This document shows positions 7,908 through 17,335 of a stretch of 64,000 nucleotides of DNA, piece by piece. Below the pieces are notes generated by a model, which saw only the letters and a program-made list of their open reading frames with translations, had not been told where the DNA came from and did no database searches. Position 1 is the stretch's first letter. Each line of letters starts with the position of its first letter. Location of the stretch: assembly GCF_017811155.1 (NCBI RefSeq), contig NZ_JACVCV010000001.1, positions 124,001-188,000 on the forward strand. The letters are read 5' to 3'. The DNA is from Lunatimonas salinarum. GTDB lineage: Bacteria > Bacteroidota > Bacteroidia > Cytophagales > Cyclobacteriaceae. The position numbers and the translations under genes were made by a program.

Positions 7908-10270
7908 GATTTTGTAATCGCTTCTTCTAAATTATAAATTAAGCAAATCACCTGCATCAGCGCCGCTTGATCTACGTGATCTAGGGAGCCGTTTTGGGGA
8001 AATTCTCCCACATTCAGTATTTTTTGGGCTACCTCTGAATGATCGCGAAAATAGGTAAGCTGCTCTTCGTGGTAAGCTTCCAAAACCTTACGCTCACTAT
8101 CGGATGGATGTCGGTTTACAATTAGCCGAAACGCCATTGCGAGCTTATCGGTACTACCAACTGTGGAGTCGCCCAGTAGGTTTGCCGCCAGTACCCTTGC
8201 ACCTTCCAATACCATGGGATCATTCATCATCACCAATGCTTGCAGTGGCGTATTGGTTGTGGTTCGCTCGGGTTCGCATACGTCCCTGTTGCTAGCATCA
8301 AAAATGATCATACTTGGGGGAGGCAAGGTTCGTTTGATAAAGGTATACAACCCCCTGCGGTAAAGCTTATCTCCCTTATCTTGAATATAGGTACCCAAGA
8401 GACCAACCTTTGCACCCGTAGAAGCTGCCGCTTCCCAAAGTCCCTCCGGTTGATAAGGCTTTACACTGGGACCACCGATTTCCCCATTCAGTAAACCGCT
8501 GCTGGCCATCACCAAATCTTTGACAAACTCGGCCTTGATCCGTTCTCTCGGAGCACGGGTATACCATCGATTGGCGGGATCGGCATATAAGTCACTTTCA
8601 TTTACCTCGGAAGACTGCCGATAGGTGGCGGTATGAACCAACTGCGTGACCAAACGTTTGATATCCCATCCATTTTCCACAAAGTCTGCGGCGAGCCAAT
8701 CTAGCAATTCGGGATGCGTAGGTAATTTTCCCTGCATTCCAAAATCCCCCACTGTTTCTACCAAGCCTTTCCCAAAAATCTCCGCCCAAATGCGATTGAC
8801 AAATACCCGTGCGGTCAGCGGATTATTAGGGTCAGTAAGCCATTTGGCAAGTCCGAGACGATTACGGGGATACCGATCCGAAAACGCCAAAATTGCAGCA
8901 GGCGTCCCGGGTTCCACCCGCTCACCGGGCGCATCGTAAACTCCTCGTTCCAATACATGCGTATTCCTAACGCTATCCCTCTCCCCCATGACCGACACAA
9001 TAAGTCCGAGGGTATTTTTTTTGTTCACAAAAGATAAGATTCCGTCAATATCCTCATCGGTGATGTCGATTTTGGGGTGCTTTGCGTAAGTATCCGGCCC
9101 CCCAATATTGGATTCATGGCCCACCTCCCGAATATTATTGAAAAAGGCATATAGTTGAAAATACTCCTTTTGCGAAATGGGATCATACTTGTGGTCATGA
9201 CATTGGGCGCATTCCATCGTTATGCCTATCATCGCTTTGCCAAACGTATTGGTCCGGTCTACCACATACTCCACCCGGTATTCCTCATCTATCACACCAC
9301 CTTCCTCTGTAATTTTGTGGTTCCGATTGAATCCTGTTGCCAGAATTTGTTCCTTGGTCGGATTGGGGAGCAAATCTCCGGCAAGCTGCCAAGTCAAAAA
9401 CTCATCATAAGGCAGGTTTTTATTAAACGCATGTATTACCCAATCTCTCCACGGCCACTGACTGCGATAATTATCGTCCTGATAGCCATGGGAATCAGCA
9501 TACCGGGCGATATCCATCCAATGAACCGCCATGCGTTCTCCAAACCGATCGCTTGCCAACAACTCTTCAACCAACCGTGTATAGGCCTCCGGACGGTCAT
9601 CAGCCAAAAATCGATCCTGCAGCTCCACGGAAGGTGGCAACCCCGTCAGATCAAACGACAATCGGCGAAGAATCATCTCTTTTGAGGCTTGTGCATTGGG
9701 CTTTAAACCACGTTGCTCTTGGGCTTCCTGTATGAAAAAATCAATTTCATTGTACGGCCAACTGCTTTCCTTCACGGTGGGAAGCGCTGCTTTGGCAGGA
9801 GATACAAAAGCCCAATGTGGCTCGTACCTTGCCCCCTGCTTGATCCACTTTTCAATAAGTGCCACTTCTCTATCGGATAGTGCCAGATTCGACGTTGGCG
9901 GGGGCATCTTCTCGAGGGGATCTGTCGAGACAATCCGATGGAACAGTTCCGAATCATCGGGGTTGCCCGCCACAATCGCATAACGGGAGGGATTGTCCTT
10001 AAGCACCTTGAAAGCATCGTCTTCGGTATCCAGCCTAAGGCCAGCCTCCCGCTTGTTCGCATCTGGACCATGGCAAGCGAAGCAATTGTCTGACAGGATC
10101 GGTCGGATATGTAGGTTATAGCTCACCTGATCGGGCATTCCGCTTTCCGCATTTTCCGGCCTTCCGCAGCCTTGCGCCAAAATAAAGGAAAATACGGCAA
10201 AAGCAGCGCTAGCATACAGCAACCTGCTTTTACGGAAATAATTCGGCAAACGACTGATAGGACAAATCAT
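7904..10270 (-). CDS. PSD1 lipoprotein with planctomycete-type cytochrome c domain, copy A
   Basis: 788 residues from ATG 10270 (a TTG codon just before it, at 10273, is in frame but less likely). Lipobox LAQGC puts C35 at the mature N-terminus. Domains: PSCyt1 (about 50-125) with heme motif C63-FA-C66-H67 followed by [14 protein letters not shown]; PSCyt2/DUF1549 (about 170-375) with [16 protein letters not shown] and a second CxxCH at 354-358 ([11 protein letters not shown]); PSD1/DUF1553 (about 495-760) with [27 protein letters not shown] and [13 protein letters not shown]. The LamG-like insert found between the last two domains in many longer relatives is absent. The function is unknown; heme-dependent electron transfer in extracellular carbohydrate breakdown is the usual guess. 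It directly abuts the upstream paralogue and overlaps DUF1501. Confidence 0.95.
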   Translation of the reverse strand: MICPISRLPNYFRKSRLLYASAAFAVFSFILAQGCGRPENAESGMPDQVSYNLHIRPILSDNCFACHGPDANKREAGLRLDTEDDAFKVLKDNPSRYAIVAGNPDDSELFHRIVSTDPLEKMPPPTSNLALSDREVALIEKWIKQGARYEPHWAFVSPAKAALPTVKESSWPYNEIDFFIQEAQEQRGLKPNAQASKEMILRRLSFDLTGLPPSVELQDRFLADDRPEAYTRLVEELLASDRFGERMAVHWMDIARYADSHGYQDDNYRSQWPWRDWVIHAFNKNLPYDEFLTWQLAGDLLPNPTKEQILATGFNRNHKITEEGGVIDEEYRVEYVVDRTNTFGKAMIGITMECAQCHDHKYDPISQKEYFQLYAFFNNIREVGHESNIGGPDTYAKHPKIDITDEDIDGILSFVNKKNTLGLIVSVMGERDSVRNTHVLERGVYDAPGERVEPGTPAAILAFSDRYPRNRLGLAKWLTDPNNPLTARVFVNRIWAEIFGKGLVETVGDFGMQGKLPTHPELLDWLAADFVENGWDIKRLVTQLVHTATYRQSSEVNESDLYADPANRWYTRAPRERIKAEFVKDLVMASSGLLNGEIGGPSVKPYQPEGLWEAAASTGAKVGLLGTYIQDKGDKLYRRGLYTFIKRTLPPPSMIIFDASNRDVCEPERTTTNTPLQALVMMNDPMVLEGARVLAANLLGDSTVGSTDKLAMAFRLIVNRHPSDSERKVLEAYHEEQLTYFRDHSEVAQKILNVGEFPQNGSLDHVDQAALMQVICLIYNLEEAITKS

Positions 10271-10273
10271 CAA

Positions 10274-12676
10274 TTACGATTTTGTAATGGTTTCCTCCAT
10301 ATTGTACAGGGTATGTATTACCTGCATGAGCGCAGCCATATCCTGCACAGGCAGATCGGTGGGAACAGGTGAATCCCCTACCTCAAGCATCTTGGAAGCC
10401 ATTGTGTTATCTTCTTCGTAGGCATGTAACAGTTCCCTGTGAAAATCGACCAATATCCCTAATTCACGATCATCGGGAAATCGCCCTACAATCCGGGCAT
10501 AGGCCTCTCTAAGAGCCCTTTCGGTTTCCATCCCTTCCCTGAGAAGTGTTGCTGCAAGTACCCTAGAAGCCTCCAGTACCGTCGGGTCGTTTAACATCAA
10601 CAAAGCCTGTAGGGGCGTATTGGTTCGCGTGCGTTCTACTTCACATACATCTCGATTGCTGGCATCAAACAGGATCATTGAAGGTGGGGGAACGGTTCTC
10701 TTGATGAAGGTATACAACCCTCTTCGATATAAACTTTTTAAGGAGTCTTGTCTATAGGATGCCAAATTACCCCTACCCGAAGTAGCAAGTTCCCATAACC
10801 CCGGCGGTTGGTAGGGTTTCACACTTGGGCCACCAATTTCCGGTACCAACAAGCCACTACTTGCCAATACCACATCCCGAATGTGCTCGGCAGGAAGACG
10901 CATTCTCGGAAATCGGGATACGAGTTTATTGTCGGGATCCCTACGCAACTTTTCTTCTGTAACGTAAGAGCTTTGACGATAGGTAGCCGACGTCACCAAT
11001 GTCTTCACCAATGCCTTAATATCCCACCCGGACTCCATAAAATCTACAGCCAGCCAATCCAATAGCTCAGGATGTGTGGGCAAAGACCCTTGCATGCCAA
11101 AATCACCCGGGGTATCCACGATTCCTTCGCCAAAAAACTGCATCCATAACCGGTTTACAAATACCCTGGCAGTTAGTGGATTTTGTCTGTCGAATAACCA
11201 CTTTGCCAATCCCAATCGATTGGCCGGATAGGTTTCTCCAAAAGATAAAACAGCGGACGGTGTACCAGGCTCCACGCGCTCTCCATGCGCTTCGTAGTCA
11301 CCCCTTTCCAATACAAACGTTTCTCTCAAAGTATCCAAATCGCCCATAACGGAAACGCGTAAAAAACCCGTCTCTGACTCTAGGGCTCGGAAATTGGCCC
11401 CTGATTTTACATCCCCTATCAGGGATACTGCCAACGTGGTGGAGTCTGGTCTGTTGACAAAGGAAAGTATGTCCGATATATCCTCTTCCGTTATTTCCAT
11501 CATGGGATGTTTGGCAGGACTTTTTCTGGAAAATCCCGGACTGGACTCCTCGATGCCGTATTCGGCCACCTGATTGAAAAAGGCGTAGAGCTGAAAGTAC
11601 TCCTTTTGGGATATGGGATCGTATTTGTGGTCATGGCACTGGGCACATTCCAAGGTAAGGCCTAAAAATGCCTTTCCGACCGTATTTGCCCTATCGACCA
11701 CATATTCCACACGGTATTCTTCGTCAATGGCGCCAGATTCCTCGGTGATTTTATGATTTCGATTAAAAGCTGACGCTAAAAGCGTTTCTTTATTTGCGTT
11801 AGGTAATAAATCACCAGCCAACTGCCAAGTGACAAAGGCTTCATAGGATAGGTTGTTATTAAAAGCATGAATTACCCAATCTCTCCAAGGCCACTGTGTG
11901 CGGTAATAATCATCTTGGTAACCATGTGAATCTGCATACCGGGCCAAATCCATCCATTGAACGGCCATCCGTTCACCGTAGGCTTTTTGGGCGAGCAAAC
12001 GGTCTACTACCCTTTCGTAATGCTCCGGGGATGGATCTGCTATAAATGCGCTCAATTCTTCAACTGTAGGTGGCAACCCTGTCAAATCCAGTGTAATCCG
12101 ACGTAATAGCTGCGCCGGATCGGATTCCGGGTTTGGATTAAGTCCTTCTCGCTCCTGTCTTTCCAGAATAAAGTAGTCAATTGGAAGCTTTGGCCATGAG
12201 GAGGCGGATACCTTTGGCAATTCAGCTTTAACTGGTGGAATGAACGCCCAATGTGGTTCGTATTTCGCTCCCTGCTGTATCCACCTTTCAATCAACTTTA
12301 TTTCCCGTTCTGTCAAGGTTAAGTTGGTAGCAGGTGGGGGCATTACTTCTTGCGGATCTGTATCAATAATCCGCTGAAAAGCTATAGAGGACCTAGGATC
12401 ACCCGGCACCCAAGCGTGACTCCCGGGACTATCCTTAAGCGCCCAAAAAGCCTCCTCCTCAGAGTCCAGACGCAAACCAGCTTCTCGCTTATTGGCATCC
12501 GGACCATGGCAGGCAAAGCAGTTCTCGGACAAGATAGGGCGAATATGGAGATTATAGCTGATAATCTCGGGTACATCCCCTTCTGAACGGTAAGGTGCTT
12601 CTTTCCCACAGCCGGAAAGGACGAGCAAACTACCAAAAACGGCAGCTGGAAAAACCCTTAAAACTTCCATTAGCAT
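10274..12676 (-). CDS. PSD1 lipoprotein with planctomycete-type cytochrome c domain, copy B
   Basis: 800 residues, lipobox LVLSGC (C23). It is clearly a tandem paralogue of the gene downstream: the first heme site C53-FA-C56-H57 sits in an almost identical context, the second CxxCH ([19 protein letters not shown]) is the same, and both proteins end in an LIYN/TLYN-EE-ITKS tail. Compared with copy A it has about 28 extra residues in the linker before PSD1, where a 'V S . . G D' segment appears twice (LAVSLIGDVKSG and LRVSVMGDLDTL). The stop codon (TAA at 10274-10276) is immediately followed by the start codon of copy A. Upstream are a palindrome and menC on the same strand. Same inferred role as copy A; a heterodimer of the two copies is conceivable but not shown. 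Confidence 0.95.
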   Translation of the reverse strand: MLMEVLRVFPAAVFGSLLVLSGCGKEAPYRSEGDVPEIISYNLHIRPILSENCFACHGPDANKREAGLRLDSEEEAFWALKDSPGSHAWVPGDPRSSIAFQRIIDTDPQEVMPPPATNLTLTEREIKLIERWIQQGAKYEPHWAFIPPVKAELPKVSASSWPKLPIDYFILERQEREGLNPNPESDPAQLLRRITLDLTGLPPTVEELSAFIADPSPEHYERVVDRLLAQKAYGERMAVQWMDLARYADSHGYQDDYYRTQWPWRDWVIHAFNNNLSYEAFVTWQLAGDLLPNANKETLLASAFNRNHKITEESGAIDEEYRVEYVVDRANTVGKAFLGLTLECAQCHDHKYDPISQKEYFQLYAFFNQVAEYGIEESSPGFSRKSPAKHPMMEITEEDISDILSFVNRPDSTTLAVSLIGDVKSGANFRALESETGFLRVSVMGDLDTLRETFVLERGDYEAHGERVEPGTPSAVLSFGETYPANRLGLAKWLFDRQNPLTARVFVNRLWMQFFGEGIVDTPGDFGMQGSLPTHPELLDWLAVDFMESGWDIKALVKTLVTSATYRQSSYVTEEKLRRDPDNKLVSRFPRMRLPAEHIRDVVLASSGLLVPEIGGPSVKPYQPPGLWELATSGRGNLASYRQDSLKSLYRRGLYTFIKRTVPPPSMILFDASNRDVCEVERTRTNTPLQALLMLNDPTVLEASRVLAATLLREGMETERALREAYARIVGRFPDDRELGILVDFHRELLHAYEEDNTMASKMLEVGDSPVPTDLPVQDMAALMQVIHTLYNMEETITKS

Positions 12677-12705
12677 GTATATGTCACATCAATCACAAGA
12701 TTTTA

Positions 12706-12723
12706 AAGATAAACATTTATCTT
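12706..12723. promoter_or_regulatory. 18-bp inverted repeat upstream of the PSD1-PSD1-DUF1501 operon
   Basis: AAGATAAA-CA-TTTATCTT, two perfect 8-base arms with a 2-base centre, 30 bases upstream of the copy B start and 33 bases after the menC stop. Read on the minus strand it contains TATCTTTA, close to the TAnnTTTG -7 box, so a repressor bound here would block that promoter. No T run follows, so a terminator is less likely. Confidence 0.45.
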
Positions 12724-12755
12724 CTATTTTCCACTGATTATGGGATATGCGGTTT

Positions 12756-13871
12756 TCAATCTAAATCTTCACCATAGATACTAGCCCAACCTTTTTCGGA
12801 TAGGTACCAAAGATAGCCGTCTTTGACCGTTAGGGGTGACTCAATATTGTTGTGATACAATTGTCCCGTACCTAGACCCTGTGGCATCGATGAGGCGTAC
12901 GTGGCAGCAAATTGTGCAATGGCGTTTAAGCCGATGCTACTTTCCAATGCGGAGGTCATCCACCAACCAATCCCTGCTTCTCCTGCCAAACGTATCCAAT
13001 CTGCTGTTGCCCGTATACCCCCAAGAAGGGTTGGCTTCAGAATTATGTAGGCAGGCTTTATAAGGTTCAAGAGAGCTTTTCTTTCGCCGGAATCCCCTAT
13101 TCCGATCAGCTCCTCATCCAGTGCAATGGGAACGGGCGAGATTGTGCAAAGGCGCTCCAACTCACTCCATTGCCCCGCCTGAATCGGCTGCTCGATACTG
13201 TGAATAGCCAATTTTGACAATTTTTCCAGCTTTGCCGGAGCCTCAGCGGGAGAGAACGCCCCGTTCGCATCGACACGCAGCGTAATTTCCTTGCTGCCGT
13301 ATCGCTGCCGCACTTTTTTGAGCAAGGCGTACTCGGTATCAAAATCTATTGCCCCAATCTTCATCTTGATACATGAAAATCCGGCAGCGATCTTTTCGTC
13401 TATTTGCCGTTGCATAAAATCCTCCGTACCCATCCAAACCAACCCATTGATGGGTATGGGGATATGTTCGTCATAAAAGCTATTGGGAAGAATTCGACGC
13501 TTTCCACCGTGAATCAGATCCAAAAGGGCCGTCTCCAACGCAAACCGGATACTTGGAAGCCGCTCGTCTACCAAATCAGCCACTTCGGCCATCAGCGTTT
13601 CCGGATCGGTGGAAAAAGTCACCTGCCCCAAACTATCACATACTTGCCGAAGGCATTCCTTAAAATCCATCCGATCATCCAAACTAAGTCCTACCAAAGG
13701 CCCGGCCTCTCCTATCCCAACCCAATTTGGGTAGCTAAGGGACCGAACGTGCAAAAGGTAGTTGTGTTTTTCCCTCAATACCCCTCTGGAAGTGCCTGCA
13801 TCAAATTTAAACTTCAGGGTCAAGGGCGTACATGCCGCAGAAACCTGTATTCTTTCGATCTTATGATTCAT
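12756..13871 (-). CDS. menC: o-Succinylbenzoate synthase (menaquinone biosynthesis)
   Basis: 371 residues of the enolase superfamily. The enzyme dehydrates SHCHC to o-succinylbenzoate in the cytoplasm, a step of the classical menaquinone pathway. Visible catalytic elements: KMK with K169 and K171, metal ligands D201 (RVDANGAF), E227 (IHSIEQPI) and D252 (IALDEELIG), and K279 (IILKPTLLGG). The C-terminus has the MenC-specific WWMTSALESSIGLNAIAQ and PQGLGTGQLY. The Bacteroidota form lacks long insertions and fits this length. No other men gene lies in the window. It is divergent from the QueA-type gene and may be co-transcribed with the PSD1 operon 79 bases downstream, which would couple a quinone gene to heme-containing oxidases, though this may be chance. 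Confidence 0.92.
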   Translation of the reverse strand: MNHKIERIQVSAACTPLTLKFKFDAGTSRGVLREKHNYLLHVRSLSYPNWVGIGEAGPLVGLSLDDRMDFKECLRQVCDSLGQVTFSTDPETLMAEVADLVDERLPSIRFALETALLDLIHGGKRRILPNSFYDEHIPIPINGLVWMGTEDFMQRQIDEKIAAGFSCIKMKIGAIDFDTEYALLKKVRQRYGSKEITLRVDANGAFSPAEAPAKLEKLSKLAIHSIEQPIQAGQWSELERLCTISPVPIALDEELIGIGDSGERKALLNLIKPAYIILKPTLLGGIRATADWIRLAGEAGIGWWMTSALESSIGLNAIAQFAATYASSMPQGLGTGQLYHNNIESPLTVKDGYLWYLSEKGWASIYGEDLD

Positions 13872-13939
13872 TTATCTATTGAAAAACTATCCGGCAGCTA
13901 TTTCTCAAATACAGGCAAAACCCAAACCGATAAAACCTG

Positions 13940-13947
13940 TATATTTG
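13940..13947 (+). promoter_or_regulatory. Candidate -7 box of the queA-type gene
   Basis: TATATTTG matches the TAnnTTTG consensus and lies 55 bases before the chosen ATG. A TTG -33 box at the proper distance is not evident. Confidence 0.35.
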
Positions 13948-14002
13948 CCATCTATTTATCAAAACTAAGGATTTATTCCCATTGTTTACCCAAGCCCTTA
14001 CC

Positions 14003-15232
14003 ATGTCCAACGAATCCAATTTGAAAAAGTCAGATTTCTGGTATGAACTTCCGGAGAGTCGGATCGCTAAATTTCCTCTTCCCCAGCGAGACACTTCCAA
14101 GTTACTATGGTATAAAGACAAAGAAACTCGACACTATCGGTTCCACGACCTCCCATCTTTGATTCCGGCAGATTCCCTATTGGTGTTTAATAATACCAGA
14201 GTCATACCTGCTAGGCTGTTTTTTCAACGTGAAACGGGGGCATGGATTGAAATATTCCTCCTTAATCCCATTGCACCCTGCACGGTAATTCAGCCGGTAA
14301 TGGAAGCGACCAAATCAACGACTTGGGAAACCATGGTGGGCAATCTGAAGCGCTGGAAGCCGGGAGAGGTATTGAAAAGCGAGGTCAATTTGGCGGGACG
14401 TATCATTAATCTAACCGCCACCTTAGTGGATAGAGAAAATCGTCGCGTAAAGCTTGACTGGGATCAGGGTGTTCCATTTGCCACCTTGGTAGAGGCTATC
14501 GGGAAATTACCGCTTCCGCCCTATTTAAATAGAGAACCTACGGAAGAGGACAGGGAAAGATATCAAACCGTGTACTCTGAGGTGAAAGGAGCAGTCGCTG
14601 CTCCGACAGCTGGACTTCATTTTACGCCTCAAATCCTAGATAAACTAAAAAATCAAGGAGTTACGTTGGAATATCTGACCCTGCATGTAAGTGCTGGCAC
14701 ATTTCAGCCCATCGCAGCGGAAAACCTAAAAGAACACGCCATGCATGGCGAACAAATGGTCTTTTCCCGTGAGAATCTCGACACTTTGGTAAAAGCTAAG
14801 GGAAAAATCATCGCCGTGGGAACTACCTCTATCCGGTCTCTGGAAAGCCTATACTGGTTTGGTGTGAAGTTGATGAAGGAAGGAGATACATCTTTCGTCA
14901 TTCCCCAAACCTACCCATATGAACATCAAGATGAGCTACCATCGTATAAAGAGGTATTTGAGTTTGTCCAAGACTGGATGTATACACACAAGATTCAACG
15001 ACTTGAGGGCGAAACTTCCCTGTATATCTATCCCGACTACCAGTTCAGAGTAGTGTCCGGACTGATAACAAACTTTCATCAGCCCGGATCTACCCTTATT
15101 TTACTAGTAGCCGCATTTACCGGTGGCGATTGGAAAAATATCTACAGACAAGCAATGGAAAACGATTACCGATTTCTAAGCTATGGAGACAGTAGCTTAT
15201 TGTGGATAGCTAATTTTGGCGGAAGTGAATAA
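14003..15232 (+). CDS. queA: S-adenosylmethionine:tRNA ribosyltransferase-isomerase (QueA family, long form)
   Basis: 409 residues from ATG 14003; a TTG at 13982 would add seven residues and is less likely. QueA moves the ribosyl part of SAM onto preQ1 at tRNA position 34 to make epoxyqueuosine. Diagnostic segments are all there: LVFNNTRVIPARL, AAPTAGLHFTPQILDKL, LTLHVSAGTFQPI, VGTTSIRSLES and the C-terminal TNFHQPGSTLILLVAAFTGG and YRFLSYGDSSLL. It is about 60 residues longer than the classical 350-residue QueA, and corresponds to a longer second form that I recall from Bacteroidota genomes; it could have a slightly different tRNA or base substrate. No other queuosine gene is adjacent. Divergent from menC. 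Confidence 0.85.
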   Translation: MSNESNLKKSDFWYELPESRIAKFPLPQRDTSKLLWYKDKETRHYRFHDLPSLIPADSLLVFNNTRVIPARLFFQRETGAWIEIFLLNPIAPCTVIQPVMEATKSTTWETMVGNLKRWKPGEVLKSEVNLAGRIINLTATLVDRENRRVKLDWDQGVPFATLVEAIGKLPLPPYLNREPTEEDRERYQTVYSEVKGAVAAPTAGLHFTPQILDKLKNQGVTLEYLTLHVSAGTFQPIAAENLKEHAMHGEQMVFSRENLDTLVKAKGKIIAVGTTSIRSLESLYWFGVKLMKEGDTSFVIPQTYPYEHQDELPSYKEVFEFVQDWMYTHKIQRLEGETSLYIYPDYQFRVVSGLITNFHQPGSTLILLVAAFTGGDWKNIYRQAMENDYRFLSYGDSSLLWIANFGGSE

Positions 15233-15243
15233 TCGTTCCGGTA

Positions 15244-15660
15244 TTAGTCGCCGCTGCCAAGTTTTTGAATGCCGTTAATCAATGCTTGGTAATACGTCCT
15301 TCCGACTGGAACTTTTTCATTTGCCACACATAATTCCTTGGGAGATATAGTGGCTATCTGCTCCAAGTTAACGATGTAAGACTTATGGATTCGAATAAAC
15401 AGTTCCTCAGGCAAGATTTCTTCAAATTCTTTGAGAATATTACGCAAAGAGTACGTTTTTTTAGCGGTCACTAAAGTGGTGTAGTTGCCATCTCCCTTGA
15501 GGTACACGATATCGGGATAAGCAACTTTGGTAAGGCAACCCTTGTCTCTGATAAATATCGCATTTTTTATCAAGAGATCCTTGGTGTTGAGATGCATGCC
15601 GTTGGTACCATTAGTCGCAATAACCTTCAGTGTTTCGTTGATTTTCATATGGTTGCTCAT
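15244..15660 (-). CDS. LytTR DNA-binding domain protein without receiver
   Basis: 138 residues. The C-terminal 100 residues form a LytTR domain: FIRDKGCLTKVAYPDIVYLKGDGNY (cut here for length in the protein, about residues 36-60), then TTLVTAKKTYSLRNILKEFE and FIRIHKSYIVNLEQI, the strand and loop that enter the DNA major groove. LytTR proteins usually carry an N-terminal response-regulator domain; this one has only 30 unrelated residues in front, so it must sense something else or act constitutively. It is the last gene of a five-gene minus-strand run and starts 29 bases upstream... that is, its ATG lies 29 bases after the glycosyltransferase stop, suggesting joint transcription. Confidence 0.88.
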   Translation of the reverse strand: MSNHMKINETLKVIATNGTNGMHLNTKDLLIKNAIFIRDKGCLTKVAYPDIVYLKGDGNYTTLVTAKKTYSLRNILKEFEEILPEELFIRIHKSYIVNLEQIATISPKELCVANEKVPVGRTYYQALINGIQKLGSGD

Positions 15661-15689
15661 TAAGGTAAATCAGTAACATAACCACCGCA

Positions 15690-17009
15690 TTACGGGATTG
15701 TTTTCGCGATATTAAAATTTCGGATATCCTTGTAAAAGAAAAACAAAACAGCCAAATATTGGACTATGATCACCCAGGATAATTCCGTCACGGGTACGCT
15801 TTGGTAGGCGGCATAGGAAAGAAATATACAAGCTGACCATACATGCATGACTTTATAGTTCGTAAATACACTTATCCCTAAGGGAAGAATGATATACCAA
15901 GGGTGTACCACCGCATGCAGTAAAAGGTAAATCAGGTAACTAATAACAGTTAACTTATAGATATTCAGTTTAATACGAAACGAAACCCCTAAAAAAAGAA
16001 TAATCAATCCCGCTACGGCTGACAGTGCGGGAGTAACGTATCGAATCGGGTTATAACCTAACCAGTATATAGAAAAATCTCTAATCAGATAATAGATCGA
16101 AGCGTTGAATTCAAATTTTCCATAATAAAGCCTAAAGCTTGAAAAAAAAGATTCTTGAAATGGATAAATAGGAAACATACAACACCCCAATATCAACAAT
16201 AATCCGAACACATAACTGAATAGTCCTGCATAGGAGCTATTCTTGGCAAGAAGCATTGGGGCAAGCAGCAAAGGCGTCAGCTTTATCGATATCGCAAACC
16301 CAAACCAGCTACCTGACAAGAAGGGTCTTCGATTAAAAAACCACAAAGAAATTAGGAGACTAAGCAACATCAGACCCTCGAAGTGCAGGTTTCCGGCTAT
16401 CTCTAAAATAACCAATGGGTTCAGTAAATAGAGCAGTAACCTCTTGGGGGAAAGCCCAAGTTGACCAAGAAGTCTTGACATCATCCATGCTATCAATCCC
16501 TCCGAAAGTATTAACATGACCCGTAAACATATCAAAGCTTCAAATACACTCGAATTCCCAACAAGAACCGAAAAAGCAAAAATCAACTGATTTACAGGAG
16601 GGTAAATACTGAAGTAATCCGGTGAATTTAATAAGGGAAATAAGGTGGTTAAAAAGTGGATATCACTAAATTCCTCTTGGGCAATAAGTGTCTCTGGGGT
16701 AAATTCATAAGGACTGATGCCATGCAAAGCAAGGTATCCATCCCAAAGAAAACGAGCAAAATCTTCCGAAAGTGCCGGCCAAGACCCCAACAATAGAACT
16801 CTGGCCAAAAAACCAAGGGCGACAAAATACCGAATCGATCCGATGTCGGATTGTGCCAGGCGGTATAAAATCAAAAAAGAACCGAAGCTAAGGCCATAAA
16901 GAAACAAAAGATGCAACGTCTGATCTCTCTGTATTCCGTAACCCAATACCCCAATACACCCCAAAAACACTAAAGAGGTGGCTAAAAAGCGCATAGAAAT
17001 GCCTTTCAT
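15690..17009 (-). CDS. Polytopic membrane glycosyltransferase (GT-C type, GT87/mannosyltransferase-like)
   Basis: 439 residues from ATG 17009, with roughly eleven to twelve hydrophobic helices. The first loop contains SEDFARFLWDGYLALHGISPYEFTP: the acidic pair after helix 3 and the 'DG....GISPY' pattern are typical of GT-C transferases that use polyprenyl-phosphate sugars (GT87/DUF2029 and MptB-like mannosyltransferases), with the active site facing the periplasm. The second half is only hydrophobic. The acceptor is unknown. Its ATG overlaps the stop of the small upstream ORF (ATGA at 17006-17009). A TTG at 17039 gives ten extra residues; the ATGA start is preferred. Being in one run with a Gfo/Idh/MocA oxidoreductase, it may serve glycan decoration. 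Confidence 0.8.
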   Translation of the reverse strand: MKGISMRFLATSLVFLGCIGVLGYGIQRDQTLHLLFLYGLSFGSFLILYRLAQSDIGSIRYFVALGFLARVLLLGSWPALSEDFARFLWDGYLALHGISPYEFTPETLIAQEEFSDIHFLTTLFPLLNSPDYFSIYPPVNQLIFAFSVLVGNSSVFEALICLRVMLILSEGLIAWMMSRLLGQLGLSPKRLLLYLLNPLVILEIAGNLHFEGLMLLSLLISLWFFNRRPFLSGSWFGFAISIKLTPLLLAPMLLAKNSSYAGLFSYVFGLLLILGCCMFPIYPFQESFFSSFRLYYGKFEFNASIYYLIRDFSIYWLGYNPIRYVTPALSAVAGLIILFLGVSFRIKLNIYKLTVISYLIYLLLHAVVHPWYIILPLGISVFTNYKVMHVWSACIFLSYAAYQSVPVTELSWVIIVQYLAVLFFFYKDIRNFNIAKTIP

Positions 17010-17335
17010 AATGCCAGAAGCTTCCCTCTTAAACAACAAAGATCCTTGGATTTATTCCTATTTCGATAGTTCACCTGAGGCACTGCCTTTCTTTTTCCCT
17101 CCGTTTTCCCTTCCGATCCACCTCTCAAAACTTTCACATTATCAAAAGAAATGATTTTACGTGGAAAATCGCTTACAAAACTGCAAACCCCTCCAACCCT
17201 GTGAGACCAATAACCGCTCCATTCGAGCTCATCAAATCGACCGAGTTGGTTTCTATTAAAAACTCCAAAAAATGGGATACCCATCACCTGGAAAAGTAAC
17301 ATCTTTATCCCGCAATGGATATCCCAATAGTTCAT
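17006..17335 (-). CDS. Small ORF of unknown function, ATGA-coupled to both neighbours
   Basis: 109 codons. The start ATG overlaps the TGA of the dehydrogenase gene (17332-17335) and its own TGA overlaps the ATG of the glycosyltransferase gene (17006-17009). Both junctions read TTATGA. Two exact four-base overlaps are the arrangement of translationally coupled genes and argue for translation, although the protein matches nothing I know. It has a weakly hydrophobic start (MLLFQVMGIPFFGVF), a middle part GRFDELEWSGYWSHRVGG and FPRKIISFDNVKVLRGG that faintly recalls the last strand of concanavalin-type (DUF1080/LamG) domains, and a very basic tail. It might be a degraded remnant that has kept the reading frame. 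Without it, the stretch would be an unexplained 290-base gap inside an operon. Confidence 0.45.
   Translation of the reverse strand: MNYWDIHCGIKMLLFQVMGIPFFGVFNRNQLGRFDELEWSGYWSHRVGGVCSFVSDFPRKIISFDNVKVLRGGSEGKTEGKRKAVPQVNYRNRNKSKDLCCLRGKLLAL

Noticed and set aside
9155-9685. 176-residue plus-strand ORF
   Set aside because: Antisense to PSD1 copy A, which has two heme motifs in the opposite frame.
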